DNA of 24,656 nucleotides, from NCBI GenBank assembly GCA_009695065.1, contig SIBR01000049.1, forward strand, positions 1 through 24,656. Direction: 5' to 3'. This DNA comes from Opitutus sp. (lineage in GTDB: Bacteria > Verrucomicrobiota > Verrucomicrobiae > Opitutales > Opitutaceae). A model generated the notes under the pieces. The model was not told the origin of the DNA. It did no database searches and saw only the letters and a list, made by a program, of their open reading frames with translations. A program made the translations under genes and the position numbers. Shown in pieces: positions 16,574 through 24,642 of the stretch (positions are counted from its first letter, which is position 1; the number at the start of each line of letters is the position of its first letter).

Positions 16574-16860
16574 TTTTTGGCCTCAAATTCCAGGGCTGCA
16601 ACGGCCAGGCGCGAACTCCCGGCAACGAGCGGACCCCACGCGGCGTCGAAGTAGAAGAGCACGTCGGCTGGTGCGCCATTCAGGCCGGCGGGGAGATCGC
16701 GGCGGTGCGCCCTTCCTTCCATGTTCGACTGACCGGCGAGGATGTAAACTTGGATGGGAGCGGCCGTGACCGACAACCCCGCCAGGGCGAGAGACACGCC
16801 GCCAAGCCCGATCCGAGCTGCCTCCTCGACCCGCCATCGCCAAGCATAAACAGTTTGCAT
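16570..16860 (-). pseudogene. Truncated sialate O-acetylesterase-like (SASA) remnant
   Basis: An open frame of 96 residues with an apparent signal sequence (about 16-34) and the SASA/SGNH block I VYILAGQSNMEGRA (38-51). It then continues through FYFDAAWGPLVAGSSR and ends in an unrelated short tail LAVAALEFEAKN. The remaining ~200 residues of the family, including the QGE and DxxH blocks, are missing. The intact relative at 19561 is 291 residues. The catalytic serine is present but no acid/base dyad can be, so this should be inactive. Its stop overlaps the TonB stop in the palindrome CTAG. It could be a deletion relic of a divergent esterase gene. Confidence 0.7.
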
Positions 16861-17083
16861 ACGGGTTTCGAAATGGTTTGCGATGCGATTTCAGAGGTTG
16901 GCGACTCATCACGACCCTGCCGGGGCTTCAACCGCAGCGGCGAGATCAGGTGAATCAGACGAAGTGTTGACATAAGGGAAAGAAGAAATATCAGCGGAAC
17001 AGATTCAATCACGGGCAGACTCCTGATTGACAGCATCCTGCCTCAGCGTCCTTTTTTACCTCAGCCTGAAACCCCGCCGATCG
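16861..17083. other. Divergent intergenic region upstream of the sialidase operon
   Basis: No gene is seen. It contains the + strand promoter candidate described separately, the 8 bp palindrome TTTCGAAA (16866-16873) and a second TTGACA at 17027-17032 lacking a good -10 partner. Confidence 0.4.
16967..16994 (+). promoter_or_regulatory. Promoter candidate for the sialidase-transport operon
   Basis: TTGACA (16967-16972), a perfect -35 consensus, and TATCAG (16989-16994) are 16 bp apart in an AT-rich stretch, about 90 bp before the likely GTG start at 17084. Confidence 0.4.
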
Positions 17084-18340
17084 GTGCGCTCCCTCCTCGT
17101 CAACGCTGTCGGCCGGTTGCCTCGACCGAGCGTTTTGCTCGCGATGGTGGCTCTGGCGGTCGCCGGTGGGCCTGAGGGGCGTGCCGCCACTCCGGCCGCG
17201 ACCGGAACCAAGGGTGTGGTGCCTGAAGGCGGCAAAGGGGTGGGCAAGGACGAGGTCTTCGCGCTGACCGTCGCCCCTTGGACCGTGGAAAATCCCCGGC
17301 ACGATCACTCCCAGATTTTCCCCCTGCGGGACGGCCGCCTGATGCTGGTGTGGTGCGAATACTATACGAGCCGGCCGTCAATGCTGTATCGGACGGCGTA
17401 TGACGGTCCCGGCAGCGGGGACGAGGCGCCGTGCCGGATCTCCGCCCGCGTTTCCGCGGACGGACGAAGTTGGAGTCCGCGGATGACGCTTCAGGACAAT
17501 CTCGGGGCGAACAACGTCAAGCAGCCCAACCTGGTCCGTTGCAAAAACGGCGACATCGTCCTGCTGTTTACGAGTTGGAACATGGCCGCACAGCAGCGCA
17601 GCATCCACTACAAGCGCTCCACGGACGACGGTGAGACCTGGTCGGCGGTGAAACAACTCACGCCGCCCGGCGGGGCTTACATCCTCGATGCCGGGCGAAT
17701 CTTCATCCACAGTTCGGGCCGGATCATTCTGCCGGCCTATTGGTCGCCGGAAATTTGGACCCCGCAGGAGAGATACGAGGCGTTCGCGTTTTATTCCGAC
17801 GACGACGCGAAGACGTGGCAAACTAGCTCGAACCGCATCGCGATGCCGCAGCGCGGCGCGATGGAGCCGACCGTCGTCGAGCGGAGGGACGGCTCGCTAT
17901 TCGCCGTGTTGCGTTCGACCGTCGGCTATCTTTTCCAGGCGGAGTCAAAGGACCGCGGCGCGACTTGGAGTGCGGCGACCCAGACGACGCTGACCTCGCC
18001 CCAGGCCGAGCCGTGTCTTCGCCGAATACCGTCCACCGGCGATCTGCTGCTCATTTGGTGCAACACGCTGCCGTATTCCATCACAACCCCCGGTTCGAAG
18101 GCTTCCGGGCGCCCGCGCAATCCGCTCGCGTGTGCCATTTCGCGCGATGAGGGCAAAACGTGGAGCACACCCAAGGACATTGAAAACCGCGAGGGCTACG
18201 ACACCGCCTACCCGAACGTATATTTCCGCGGCGACGAGGCGATCCTCACGTTTTACCAGGCGTCCGCCTCGGGCTCGCGTGACACGGAGCTGCTCCTGCG
18301 GATCTATCCCGTGGGTTGGTTCTACACGCCGGGCCGCTGA
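17084..18340 (+). CDS. Sialidase-fold (BNR/Asp-box) protein 1
   Basis: A 418-residue protein from GTG 17084, chosen because it begins a plausible signal peptide (RSLLVNAV...VLLAMVALAVAGG); TTG 17027 would add 19 residues. It is a six-bladed beta-propeller with Asp-box repeats STDDGETWS, SDDDAKTW, SKDRGATWS and SRDEGKTWS. Conserved family features are QPNLVRCKNGD, GAMEPTVVER (candidate glutamate), AEPCLRRIPSTGDLLLIW and TAYPNVYF (candidate tyrosine). No clear FRIP motif is seen, so a true exo-alpha-sialidase function is not shown. It is roughly two-thirds identical by eye to the next gene and is the first of six tightly spaced + strand genes. Confidence 0.82.
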   Translation: MRSLLVNAVGRLPRPSVLLAMVALAVAGGPEGRAATPAATGTKGVVPEGGKGVGKDEVFALTVAPWTVENPRHDHSQIFPLRDGRLMLVWCEYYTSRPSMLYRTAYDGPGSGDEAPCRISARVSADGRSWSPRMTLQDNLGANNVKQPNLVRCKNGDIVLLFTSWNMAAQQRSIHYKRSTDDGETWSAVKQLTPPGGAYILDAGRIFIHSSGRIILPAYWSPEIWTPQERYEAFAFYSDDDAKTWQTSSNRIAMPQRGAMEPTVVERRDGSLFAVLRSTVGYLFQAESKDRGATWSAATQTTLTSPQAEPCLRRIPSTGDLLLIWCNTLPYSITTPGSKASGRPRNPLACAISRDEGKTWSTPKDIENREGYDTAYPNVYFRGDEAILTFYQASASGSRDTELLLRIYPVGWFYTPGR

Positions 18341-18345
18341 TCGTC

Positions 18346-19554
18346 ATGCGCCACCTTCTTTTTCTGGCGGTCTCTTTCCTGGCGGTTCCGCTCGTTGCGG
18401 CGACGGCGCCCTTGCCGCCGCCCCGCGACGTGGTGGCGGCGCCCGGCAAGAACGAGATCTATTCGCTGATCGTCGCCCCGTGGACGCAGGAGCACCAGCG
18501 CCACGACCACGCGCAAATTTTCCCGCTGCGGGGAGAACGGCTGATGCTGGTGTGGTGCGAATACTATGTGCGGTCACCCTCCCGCATCTTCCGCACACCG
18601 TATTCGCCGGATGGCAACACGGATCAGGTGCCCTGCCAGATCACGGCGAAAATCTCGAAGGATGGCGGCCGCACCTGGAGCGGGCGGATCACACTGCAGG
18701 AGAACATCGGCGCTGACAACGTGAAGCAGCCGAACCTCGTCCGTTGCGCGAACGGCGATGTCCTCTTGTTCTTCACGCGCTGGGATTTCAAGCGGCACGA
18801 ACGGAGCATCCACTACAAGCGGTCGACGGATGATTGCGAGACGTGGTCGGAGGTCGGGCAGCTGACTCCGCCGGGCGGCGCCTACGTGCTCGATGCGGGC
18901 CGCATTCTGATCCACCGTTCTGGCCGGATCATTCTCCCCACCTATTGGTCGCCGGAAATCTGGACGGAGCAGGAGCGCTACGAGGCGTTCTGTTATTATT
19001 CGGACGATTCCGGCCAGACGTGGCGGACCAGCCGCAACCGGATGCCGATGCCGCAGCGGGGTGCGATGGAACCCACTGTCGTGGAGCGGAAGGACGGCTC
19101 GCTGCTGGTCTATCTGCGTTCGGGCGTGGGGTTTCTCTTCGAGGCGGAGTCGCGCGATCGCGGCGAGACGTGGAGCGAGCCACGCCCGACGAAGTTCAAT
19201 TCGCCCCAGGCCGAGCCGCTCCTGCGTCGCATTCCCAAGACCGGCGATCTGCTGTTGGTGTGGTGTAATTCGCGACCCTATGCGCTGACCCATCCCGGCT
19301 CGACGTCGTTCCATCGGCCGCGCAATCCGCTCGCGTGTGCGATCTCACGTGACGACGGGAAAACGTGGGAAAACGTGAAGAACATCGAAGACCGCAAAGG
19401 CCACGACAGCGCGTACCCCAATGTGCTTTTCCAAGGAGACGAGGCGCTCGTCACGTATTATCACACCTCCGACTCCACCACGGCCGATAGCGAGCTGATG
19501 TTGAAAATTTATCCGGTGGACTGGTTTTACGCGCCGCCCTTGGCGGCACGTTGA
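18346..19554 (+). CDS. Sialidase-fold (BNR/Asp-box) protein 2, tandem paralogue
   Basis: A 402-residue secreted protein starting MRHLLFLAVSFLAVPLVAA, a clear signal peptide; ATG 18346 lies 5 bp after the preceding stop. Asp-boxes are SKDGGRTWS, STDDCETWS (Cys replacing the usual Gly), SDDSGQTWR, SRDRGETWS and SRDDGKTWE. Shared blocks with its neighbour include LMLVWCEYY, NVKQPNLVRC, RSIHYKRSTDD, GRIILP.YWSPEIWT and MPQRGAMEPTVVER. The lengths and order are collinear, so this is a tandem duplication with divergence. Two copies probably have different linkage or substrate preference (inference). Confidence 0.85.
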   Translation: MRHLLFLAVSFLAVPLVAATAPLPPPRDVVAAPGKNEIYSLIVAPWTQEHQRHDHAQIFPLRGERLMLVWCEYYVRSPSRIFRTPYSPDGNTDQVPCQITAKISKDGGRTWSGRITLQENIGADNVKQPNLVRCANGDVLLFFTRWDFKRHERSIHYKRSTDDCETWSEVGQLTPPGGAYVLDAGRILIHRSGRIILPTYWSPEIWTEQERYEAFCYYSDDSGQTWRTSRNRMPMPQRGAMEPTVVERKDGSLLVYLRSGVGFLFEAESRDRGETWSEPRPTKFNSPQAEPLLRRIPKTGDLLLVWCNSRPYALTHPGSTSFHRPRNPLACAISRDDGKTWENVKNIEDRKGHDSAYPNVLFQGDEALVTYYHTSDSTTADSELMLKIYPVDWFYAPPLAAR

Positions 19555-19560
19555 ACGCCG

Positions 19561-20436
19561 ATGCCGCCCGGCTTCCCAGCCCTGTTGTTCCGGCTTGTGG
19601 CGTCTGGCCTCCCGAGCCTGCTCGCCAGCGGCAGCCTGCTTTTTTCCGCCGACAACGCCCCGGTGAACGTAATCGTTCTCGCCGGCCAGTCCAATCTCGC
19701 GGGCCGCGGCCCGGCGGCGGATCTGCCGGAAAGATACCGCACCGTGCCGTCGGCCGTTCTCCTCGACTATGTGTGCAGCTTCGGGGGAGGGGCCAATGCC
19801 GACGTGCATCATTCGCGTGGCTGGGTGCGGCTCGGCCCCGCCGCGAAGCATGAAAACACGCCGGGTGAACACTTCGGTCCCGAGTTGGGACTGGGCCATG
19901 CCCTGGCGTCGGCGCTTCCCGGCGAACGAATCGCGTTGATCAAACACGGCCGCGGCGCGACCAGCCTGGCCGAAGATTGGCAGCCGGATGCCACCGACGG
20001 ACCGCGGTTGTATCGCGCATTGCTCGAGCAGGTCCGCGCCGCGCTGGACCGGCTGGCGCTCGAGGGCCGGCGGACCGAGTTGCGCGCATTTGTGTGGGTG
20101 CAGGGTGAAGCGGACAGCACGCGAACCGACTGGGCCCGGGCCTATGAACAGAATCTGCGGACGCTCGTCGCCCGGGTGCGTCGCGACCTTGCCGCGCCCC
20201 GACTGCCGTGCTTGGTCGTGTTGACCGGCAAAGGCGTGGGCAATGAACGCATGATCGACTCGGCCACGGTGCGGCAGGCGCAGCAGCGGGTGACCGGCGG
20301 CGGCGACCGAATCGCATTGGTGGATACGGATGATCTGCCGCTGCTGGACAGCGTGCACTTCAACGCCCCGGGGCAGCTGCGGTTGGGCGAAAGAATCGCG
20401 CGCGGGTATCTGGACTCCGCCGATCCCGCTCGATGA
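19561..20436 (+). CDS. Sialate O-acetylesterase-like (SASA family) esterase
   Basis: A 291-residue protein with a signal-like N-terminus (about 5-30). The SASA/CE6-type motifs are all present: nucleophile S44 in VLAGQSNLAG, KHGRGATS (128-135), VWVQGEADS (178-186) and the dyad D263-H266 in LLDSVHF. The family removes O-acetyl groups from sugars such as sialic acid or xylan units. It follows the second sialidase gene after 6 bp and its stop overlaps the symporter start by 4 bp, implying coupled expression of deacetylation and transport. Acetylated nonulosonate as substrate is inferred. Confidence 0.87.
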   Translation: MPPGFPALLFRLVASGLPSLLASGSLLFSADNAPVNVIVLAGQSNLAGRGPAADLPERYRTVPSAVLLDYVCSFGGGANADVHHSRGWVRLGPAAKHENTPGEHFGPELGLGHALASALPGERIALIKHGRGATSLAEDWQPDATDGPRLYRALLEQVRAALDRLALEGRRTELRAFVWVQGEADSTRTDWARAYEQNLRTLVARVRRDLAAPRLPCLVVLTGKGVGNERMIDSATVRQAQQRVTGGGDRIALVDTDDLPLLDSVHFNAPGQLRLGERIARGYLDSADPAR

Positions 20437-21911
20437 GCCCGCTCGATTTCGGAATTGTGATTTGCTACCTGGTCGGCGTCACGGCGCTCGGCTTGATCGC
20501 GTCGCGTTCGGCCAGGAAAACGCTCGACGATTACTTTCTCGGCAACCGCGCGATTCCCTGGCTGGTCTCCGCCGCCTCGTTGATTGCGACCGGCATCAGC
20601 TGCCGGAGCCTGATCGGCATGCCCGGCCTCACTTACAAGGGGGACCTGACCTATCTGCAGATGTATCTCCCGCTGCCGTTCACCGTGCTGATCGCGGCGT
20701 GGATTTTCCTGCCGTTCTACGTGCGTTTTCGGATGACGTCGGTTTACGAATACCTCGGACTTCGGTTCAACAACCGCGTCCGTTCCTTCGCCAGCATCCT
20801 GTTTCAAATCCAAACGGCGATGATCACGGGCACCGTGATTGCCGCGCCGAGCCTGGTGCTGTCCGAGGTGACCGGAATTTCGTATGAGTGGTCGGTGGTC
20901 GTGCTGCTCTTCCTCACCCTGCTCTACACGGCGATGGGCGGAACCAAGGCGATCATCTGGACCGACATGCTGCAGCTCACGATTTTTGCCGGCGTGCCGT
21001 TTGCAATTCTGATCTACGTCTGCACGCAGGCCGACGGGGGCGTCGTCAACCTCCTGCGGGTGGCGGAGGAGCAGGGTAAGCTGCGGCTCTTCGACTTCAC
21101 CTTCGACCTGGGCACGGAAGTGACGTTCTGGTCCGCGTTGCTCAGCATGTCCTGCTGGCATCTGGCGAACTTCAGCGTCAATCAGGAGAACAGCCAGCGT
21201 TACCTGACCGCGCCCTCGGAAAAAGACTGCGCACGCACGATGGTGTGGGGCAGCGTCGGCATTCTGGCCATCTGGGTGATGCTGATGCTGATTGGCGTGC
21301 TCCTTTTTGCGTACAACACGCTCCATCCCGGCGTCGTGCCGGCCAACGTCGCGGCGGATCGGGTCTTTCCCGCCTTCGTGCTTTCCGCCCTGCCCAGCGG
21401 GTTCAAGGGGCTGTTTATTTCGGCGGCGCTCGCCGCCGGCATGGCGACGCTCGCGTCGATGGTGAATGCGATGGGTACGGCGTCATTGCTGGATGTATGG
21501 AAACTGCATCGTGACGACGGTGCGTCCGAAACCACCTGGATTCAGCGCGCGCGCCTGCTCACTCTCTTCTGGGGCGTCGTTTCTTTTGGCGCGGCGTTTG
21601 TCGTGCTCAAGCTCGGCACCGTGATCACGGCCGGGATCAAGCTCGGTGCGGTCATGATCGGTGCCATCTTTGGGATGTTCATCCTGGGGATTTTCTTTCG
21701 CCGCGGCACCGCGGCGGGCGCCGTTGTGGGCGCGGTCGTCGGCATCGTGACGCTCGTGATCGTCTTGCTGACGTCGAAGATCTCGTGGGCGTGGTATTGT
21801 CTAATCGGCACAGTCGTCAGCGTGGTCGTCGGCTATGCGGTCAGCGTGCTCTCCCCGCTGCCGGCCGATGCGCGACCGTTGACCTGGTGGGAACTGCCCC
21901 CGGCCAAGTAA
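20433..21911 (+). CDS. Sodium/solute symporter (SSS family)
   Basis: A 492-residue integral membrane protein with about 13 predicted membrane segments. Family features are DDYFLGNRAIPWLVSAASL with the following ATGISCRSLIGMPG, GGTKAIIWTDMLQ, and NQENSQRYLTAPS before the FISAALAAGMATLASMVNAMGT helix. SSS proteins import sugars, sialic acids, amino acids or carboxylates with Na+. Its ATGA junction with the esterase gene and its place after two sialidase-fold genes make it the probable inner-membrane importer for the released sugar. Sialic acid transporters of the SiaT type belong to this family, but the substrate cannot be read from sequence alone. Confidence 0.92.
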   Translation: MSPLDFGIVICYLVGVTALGLIASRSARKTLDDYFLGNRAIPWLVSAASLIATGISCRSLIGMPGLTYKGDLTYLQMYLPLPFTVLIAAWIFLPFYVRFRMTSVYEYLGLRFNNRVRSFASILFQIQTAMITGTVIAAPSLVLSEVTGISYEWSVVVLLFLTLLYTAMGGTKAIIWTDMLQLTIFAGVPFAILIYVCTQADGGVVNLLRVAEEQGKLRLFDFTFDLGTEVTFWSALLSMSCWHLANFSVNQENSQRYLTAPSEKDCARTMVWGSVGILAIWVMLMLIGVLLFAYNTLHPGVVPANVAADRVFPAFVLSALPSGFKGLFISAALAAGMATLASMVNAMGTASLLDVWKLHRDDGASETTWIQRARLLTLFWGVVSFGAAFVVLKLGTVITAGIKLGAVMIGAIFGMFILGIFFRRGTAAGAVVGAVVGIVTLVIVLLTSKISWAWYCLIGTVVSVVVGYAVSVLSPLPADARPLTWWELPPAK

Positions 21912-21938
21912 AGGAGAACGCCCGTCAATCGGCCCGCC

Positions 21939-22967
21939 ATGGCAGCCTTGAAACGCATTTTGGTCGTCGGTGCCGGATGGATTGGACGGCGCCACCTGGA
22001 GGCGCTGCGGCTGACGGGCGGAGTCGAAGTGGCGGTCTGCGAATCAAGCGAGGCACGCCGTCGGTCCGCGGCGGATTCTGGCGTAAGCGCCGTGTTCCCT
22101 TCGCCCGAGGACGCGCTGCATCGGCGGTGGGACGGCGCCATTGTCGCCACGCCGGCGCACACGCACGTGGCAATCGGCCGGGCGCTGACCGACCTGGGCA
22201 TCCCCGTGCTGGTGGAAAAGCCGCTGGCGGTGACGGCGGCCGGCGTTGCGGACTGGCAGGCTGCCGTGGATACGCGCGGCGTCCCGGTGATGGTGGGCTA
22301 TGTCTACCGTTGTCATCCCGTGTTGGAGGCGATCCGCGGGCAGCTTGGTGCCGGCGCGATCGGAAAGCCCCTGCAGTTGGTCGTGCAACGCGGCGCGCAT
22401 CTTCCCGCGCGGCGGGCCGACTATGCGTCGAGTTACAATGCCCGCGTGGAGGAAGGGGGCGGTGTTGTCCATGATATCCTCAGTCACCTCTTCAATGCGG
22501 CGGAATGGCTCGTCGGCCCGGTGACGGCGGTCGCCGCAGACGCGGCGCATTGTTGCCTTCCCGGGGTGGAGGTTGACGATACCGTTCACGTGATCGCCCG
22601 GCACGGTGACGTGATGGCGAGCTACGCGATCAATCAACACCAACGCGCGGCGGAATTCTCCCTTCTTCTCAACGGCACGCTCGGCAGTCTGCGCGCGCTG
22701 TTTCACGAGAATCGCTGGGAAATCGCACGTGAGGCCGATGGCGGTTGGACGCAACACCTGCTGCCACCGCTGGACGTGACCGCCTGGTTCGCGCGGCAGG
22801 CGGCCACGTTTCTCGAGGTGATCGACCAGCGTCGTGATCCGCCGTGTTCGCTCACGGATGGGACGGCCACGTTGCACGCCGTGCTCGCGACGCTGCAGTC
22901 GATACAGCGGCGCAGCGGCTGGGTTGAAGTGAAACCACATGTCCTCCCCGCGACCCAATTCGTTTGA
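21939..22967 (+). CDS. Gfo/Idh/MocA family oxidoreductase
   Basis: A 342-residue NAD(P)-dependent sugar oxidoreductase. The nucleotide-binding loop is GAGWIGRRH (11-19), followed by ATPAHTH and the catalytic-lysine motif VEKPLAV (92-98, K94). The C-terminal domain has GGGVVHDILSHLFN (173-186), where D179 and H183 fit the usual catalytic positions. It oxidises or reduces a sugar or sugar-derived ring; the exact substrate is unknown. An AGGAGA-like site (21912-21917) is unusually far (21 bp) from ATG 21939, so TTG 21948 cannot be excluded. The 3' end overlaps the SDR gene by 29 bp. Confidence 0.9.
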   Translation: MAALKRILVVGAGWIGRRHLEALRLTGGVEVAVCESSEARRRSAADSGVSAVFPSPEDALHRRWDGAIVATPAHTHVAIGRALTDLGIPVLVEKPLAVTAAGVADWQAAVDTRGVPVMVGYVYRCHPVLEAIRGQLGAGAIGKPLQLVVQRGAHLPARRADYASSYNARVEEGGGVVHDILSHLFNAAEWLVGPVTAVAADAAHCCLPGVEVDDTVHVIARHGDVMASYAINQHQRAAEFSLLLNGTLGSLRALFHENRWEIAREADGGWTQHLLPPLDVTAWFARQAATFLEVIDQRRDPPCSLTDGTATLHAVLATLQSIQRRSGWVEVKPHVLPATQFV

Positions 22968-23721
22968 CTTGCACGGGCGGCTTGCGGTCGTCACGGGCGG
23001 CGCCGGCTGGCTGGGGCGGCCGATGGTTGAGGCGCTCGCGGAGGCGGGTGCGCGCGTCATCATCGCGAGCCGCGACGCGGCCAACGCGGCCGGCGTCGTG
23101 CGCGCGTGTACCGACCAAGGCCTGTCCGTCGAATACCTGCCCTACGACCAGGCGGACGAGGCGAGCATCGACGCGCTGGCCGACCGTACTGCGGAGATGC
23201 CGGGCGGAGTGGATATTCTCGTGAACAACGCGGCCCAGTGGCCCATGCGCAGCCGTCAGGCGCCGTTGGCCGACTTTGCCCGCAGCATGCAGGTGAATGC
23301 GACGGGGCTCTTCGCGATTACCCGGCGGTTTGGCGACCACATGGCGGCGCGGGGCCACGGGGTGATTGTCAACGTGGGCTCGGTGTTCGGCCTGGTGGGG
23401 CCGGATTTCAGTCTGTATGAAGATATCGGTGACGGGGGATTCCCGGATTATTTTTTCCACAAGGGAGGCCTGCTGCAGCTCACCCGCTACGCGGCGGCCC
23501 TCTACGGTCCGCGCGGCGTGCGGGTGAACACGCTCTCGCTCGGGCCCTTTCGGAAGCGCCAGCCGGACGAGCTCGCCGCGCGTTTTGCCGGCCGGACCCT
23601 GTTGGGGCGGATGGGGGCGGCGCCCGAGGTGCGCGGCGCCATTGTGTTCCTCGCCTCGGCGGCGTCTTCCTACATGACGGGATCAAACCTCGTCGTGGAT
23701 GGCGGCTACACGGCGATTTGA
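22939..23721 (+). CDS. SDR family oxidoreductase, PtmA-like subgroup
   Basis: A 260-residue short-chain dehydrogenase: TGGAGWLG (19-26), VNNAAQWP, catalytic S148 (NVGSVFG) and Y171-F-F-H-K175, then RVNTLSLGPF and the C-terminal SYMTGSNLVVDGGYTAI. Between S148 and Y171 there is a longer loop (GPDFSLYEDIGDGG) than in most SDRs. From memory this layout recalls PtmA-like enzymes found in nonulosonate clusters together with Gfo/Idh/MocA partners. That likeness is only by eye. Translation is likely coupled to the Gfo gene through the 29 bp overlap. It ends the operon. Confidence 0.9.
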   Translation: MSSPRPNSFDLHGRLAVVTGGAGWLGRPMVEALAEAGARVIIASRDAANAAGVVRACTDQGLSVEYLPYDQADEASIDALADRTAEMPGGVDILVNNAAQWPMRSRQAPLADFARSMQVNATGLFAITRRFGDHMAARGHGVIVNVGSVFGLVGPDFSLYEDIGDGGFPDYFFHKGGLLQLTRYAAALYGPRGVRVNTLSLGPFRKRQPDELAARFAGRTLLGRMGAAPEVRGAIVFLASAASSYMTGSNLVVDGGYTAI

Positions 23722-23942
23722 GCCCCGGCCAATTCTCCAGGCGTATGCCGTGTTCCCCTATTGAATCCGGTCATGCTCTGCATGGACGAATTCAAGCCGT
23801 GCGCCATCGACGGCATCTATTTAGGAGCAAACGCATCCCGATCGGGGGAAAAGACCGACTGGGCGGCCGATAGAACCAGCATGAGAAGCCGGCGCAAATC
23901 TGGGTTCGGCCACGACGCACGCTAACGAGCCGGCTTCGAGCA
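23722..23942. other. Convergent intergenic region before the NUDIX gene
   Basis: A 50-residue open frame (23773-23925) on the + strand has no recognisable motif and no clear ribosome-binding site. Inverted arms GAAGCCGGC (23885-23893) and GCCGGCTTC (23929-23937) enclose a 35 nt loop, a possible weak bidirectional terminator. Nothing else is supported. Confidence 0.4.
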
Positions 23943-24506
23943 TCAGGTGCGCGGCCGGGCGATCAATCCAAGCGCATCGAGCGTCAGATAGAAAAGCGCG
24001 ATGTGGTTCGCCTGGGAAAACTCGCCGCGGCGGATGAGGTCGAAGACGCCGGACACCGGGAACCACGAGGACTCGATGGCCTCGCTGGCGTCGGGTTCCG
24101 GCGCGGCGGTGACGCTGGCGTCCTCCGCGAGGTAGGCGTGGACGCGGTTGTTCTGGCGCGCGGGGCAGGGGAACGGCGACGCGATGTGGCGCCAGTGCGG
24201 GGCGGTCGCGCCGGTTTCCTCGCGGAGCTCGCGTTGCGCGGTGACGAGGAGATCTTCGCCCGGGTCGGCCATGCCACCGGGTAGTTCCCAGGTAAACGCG
24301 TCGGCGGGGTAGCGGTATTGACGCACGAGGAGGATCTGGCGGTCGCGGTTGAAGGCGACGACATGGACCCACTCGTGTTCCTCGAGCACGTAGAACGGGT
24401 CGAGAATTTTTCCCGGGGCGATTTCAACGCGGTCGGCGCGGAGCCGGGCCCAACGATCGCGGATGACGTCGCGCGTGGAGAGTTTTTTCCAGCGAGTGGG
24501 TTTCAT
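23943..24506 (-). CDS. NUDIX hydrolase (ADP-ribose pyrophosphatase-like)
   Basis: A 187-residue cytoplasmic protein with a complete NUDIX box G78-x5-E84-x7-R92-E-L-x-E96-E97-x-G99 (GGMADPGED then [10 protein letters not shown]). WELPGG precedes the box and [15 protein letters not shown] lies upstream, as in the ADP-ribose/nucleotide-sugar pyrophosphatase group. It hydrolyses nucleoside diphosphate-linked compounds; ADP-ribose is the commonest substrate for this architecture. It is convergent with the sugar operon and probably an independent housekeeping gene. The palindromic element begins 17 bp upstream of its start codon. Confidence 0.9.
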   Translation of the reverse strand: MKPTRWKKLSTRDVIRDRWARLRADRVEIAPGKILDPFYVLEEHEWVHVVAFNRDRQILLVRQYRYPADAFTWELPGGMADPGEDLLVTAQRELREETGATAPHWRHIASPFPCPARQNNRVHAYLAEDASVTAAPEPDASEAIESSWFPVSGVFDLIRRGEFSQANHIALFYLTLDALGLIARPRT

Positions 24507-24522
24507 CTGATGCCGGGCGACG

Positions 24523-24642
24523 CTAGTATGACTCTGTTAAGTTCGCACCGAAAATTCTCCGATCTCCAGAGGAGTTTGTCATCTAATGGATGACAAACCG
24601 ATTGGGCGGTTTTCCGGGAGGAACGTCACAGAGTAATACTAG
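24523..24642. mobile_element. MITE-like 120 bp palindromic element
   Basis: The outer arms at 24523-24544 and 24621-24642 are inverted repeats matching at 19 of 22 positions, sharing ACAGAGT and ATACTAG on the right arm. A perfect 10 bp hairpin GTTTGTCATC/GATGACAAAC (24574-24583, 24589-24598) with a 5 nt loop sits between them, and the flanks between arms pair loosely as well. Both ends are CTAG, which may be a 4 bp target duplication or part of the arms. There is no coding capacity. The structure fits a non-autonomous miniature inverted-repeat element; an operator or attenuator for the NUDIX gene or the next gene is the alternative. Confidence 0.55.
24574..24598. repeat. Perfect 10 bp hairpin inside the palindromic element
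   Basis: GTTTGTCATC and GATGACAAAC are exact reverse complements separated by TAATG. No T-run follows, so a terminator is not favoured. The same dyad could serve as a repressor site. Confidence 0.65.

Noticed and set aside
16866..16873. TTTCGAAA palindrome as an operator
   Set aside because: An 8 bp palindrome alone is expected by chance; no second copy near other promoters was found.
17084..19554. Confident assignment of the propellers as true GH33 sialidases
   Set aside because: Asp-boxes show the fold, but the FRIP arginine and the full arginine triad could not be identified by eye.
23773..23925. Possible 50-residue small protein between the SDR and NUDIX genes
   Set aside because: No recognisable features or ribosome-binding site; kept only as a note on the intergenic region.
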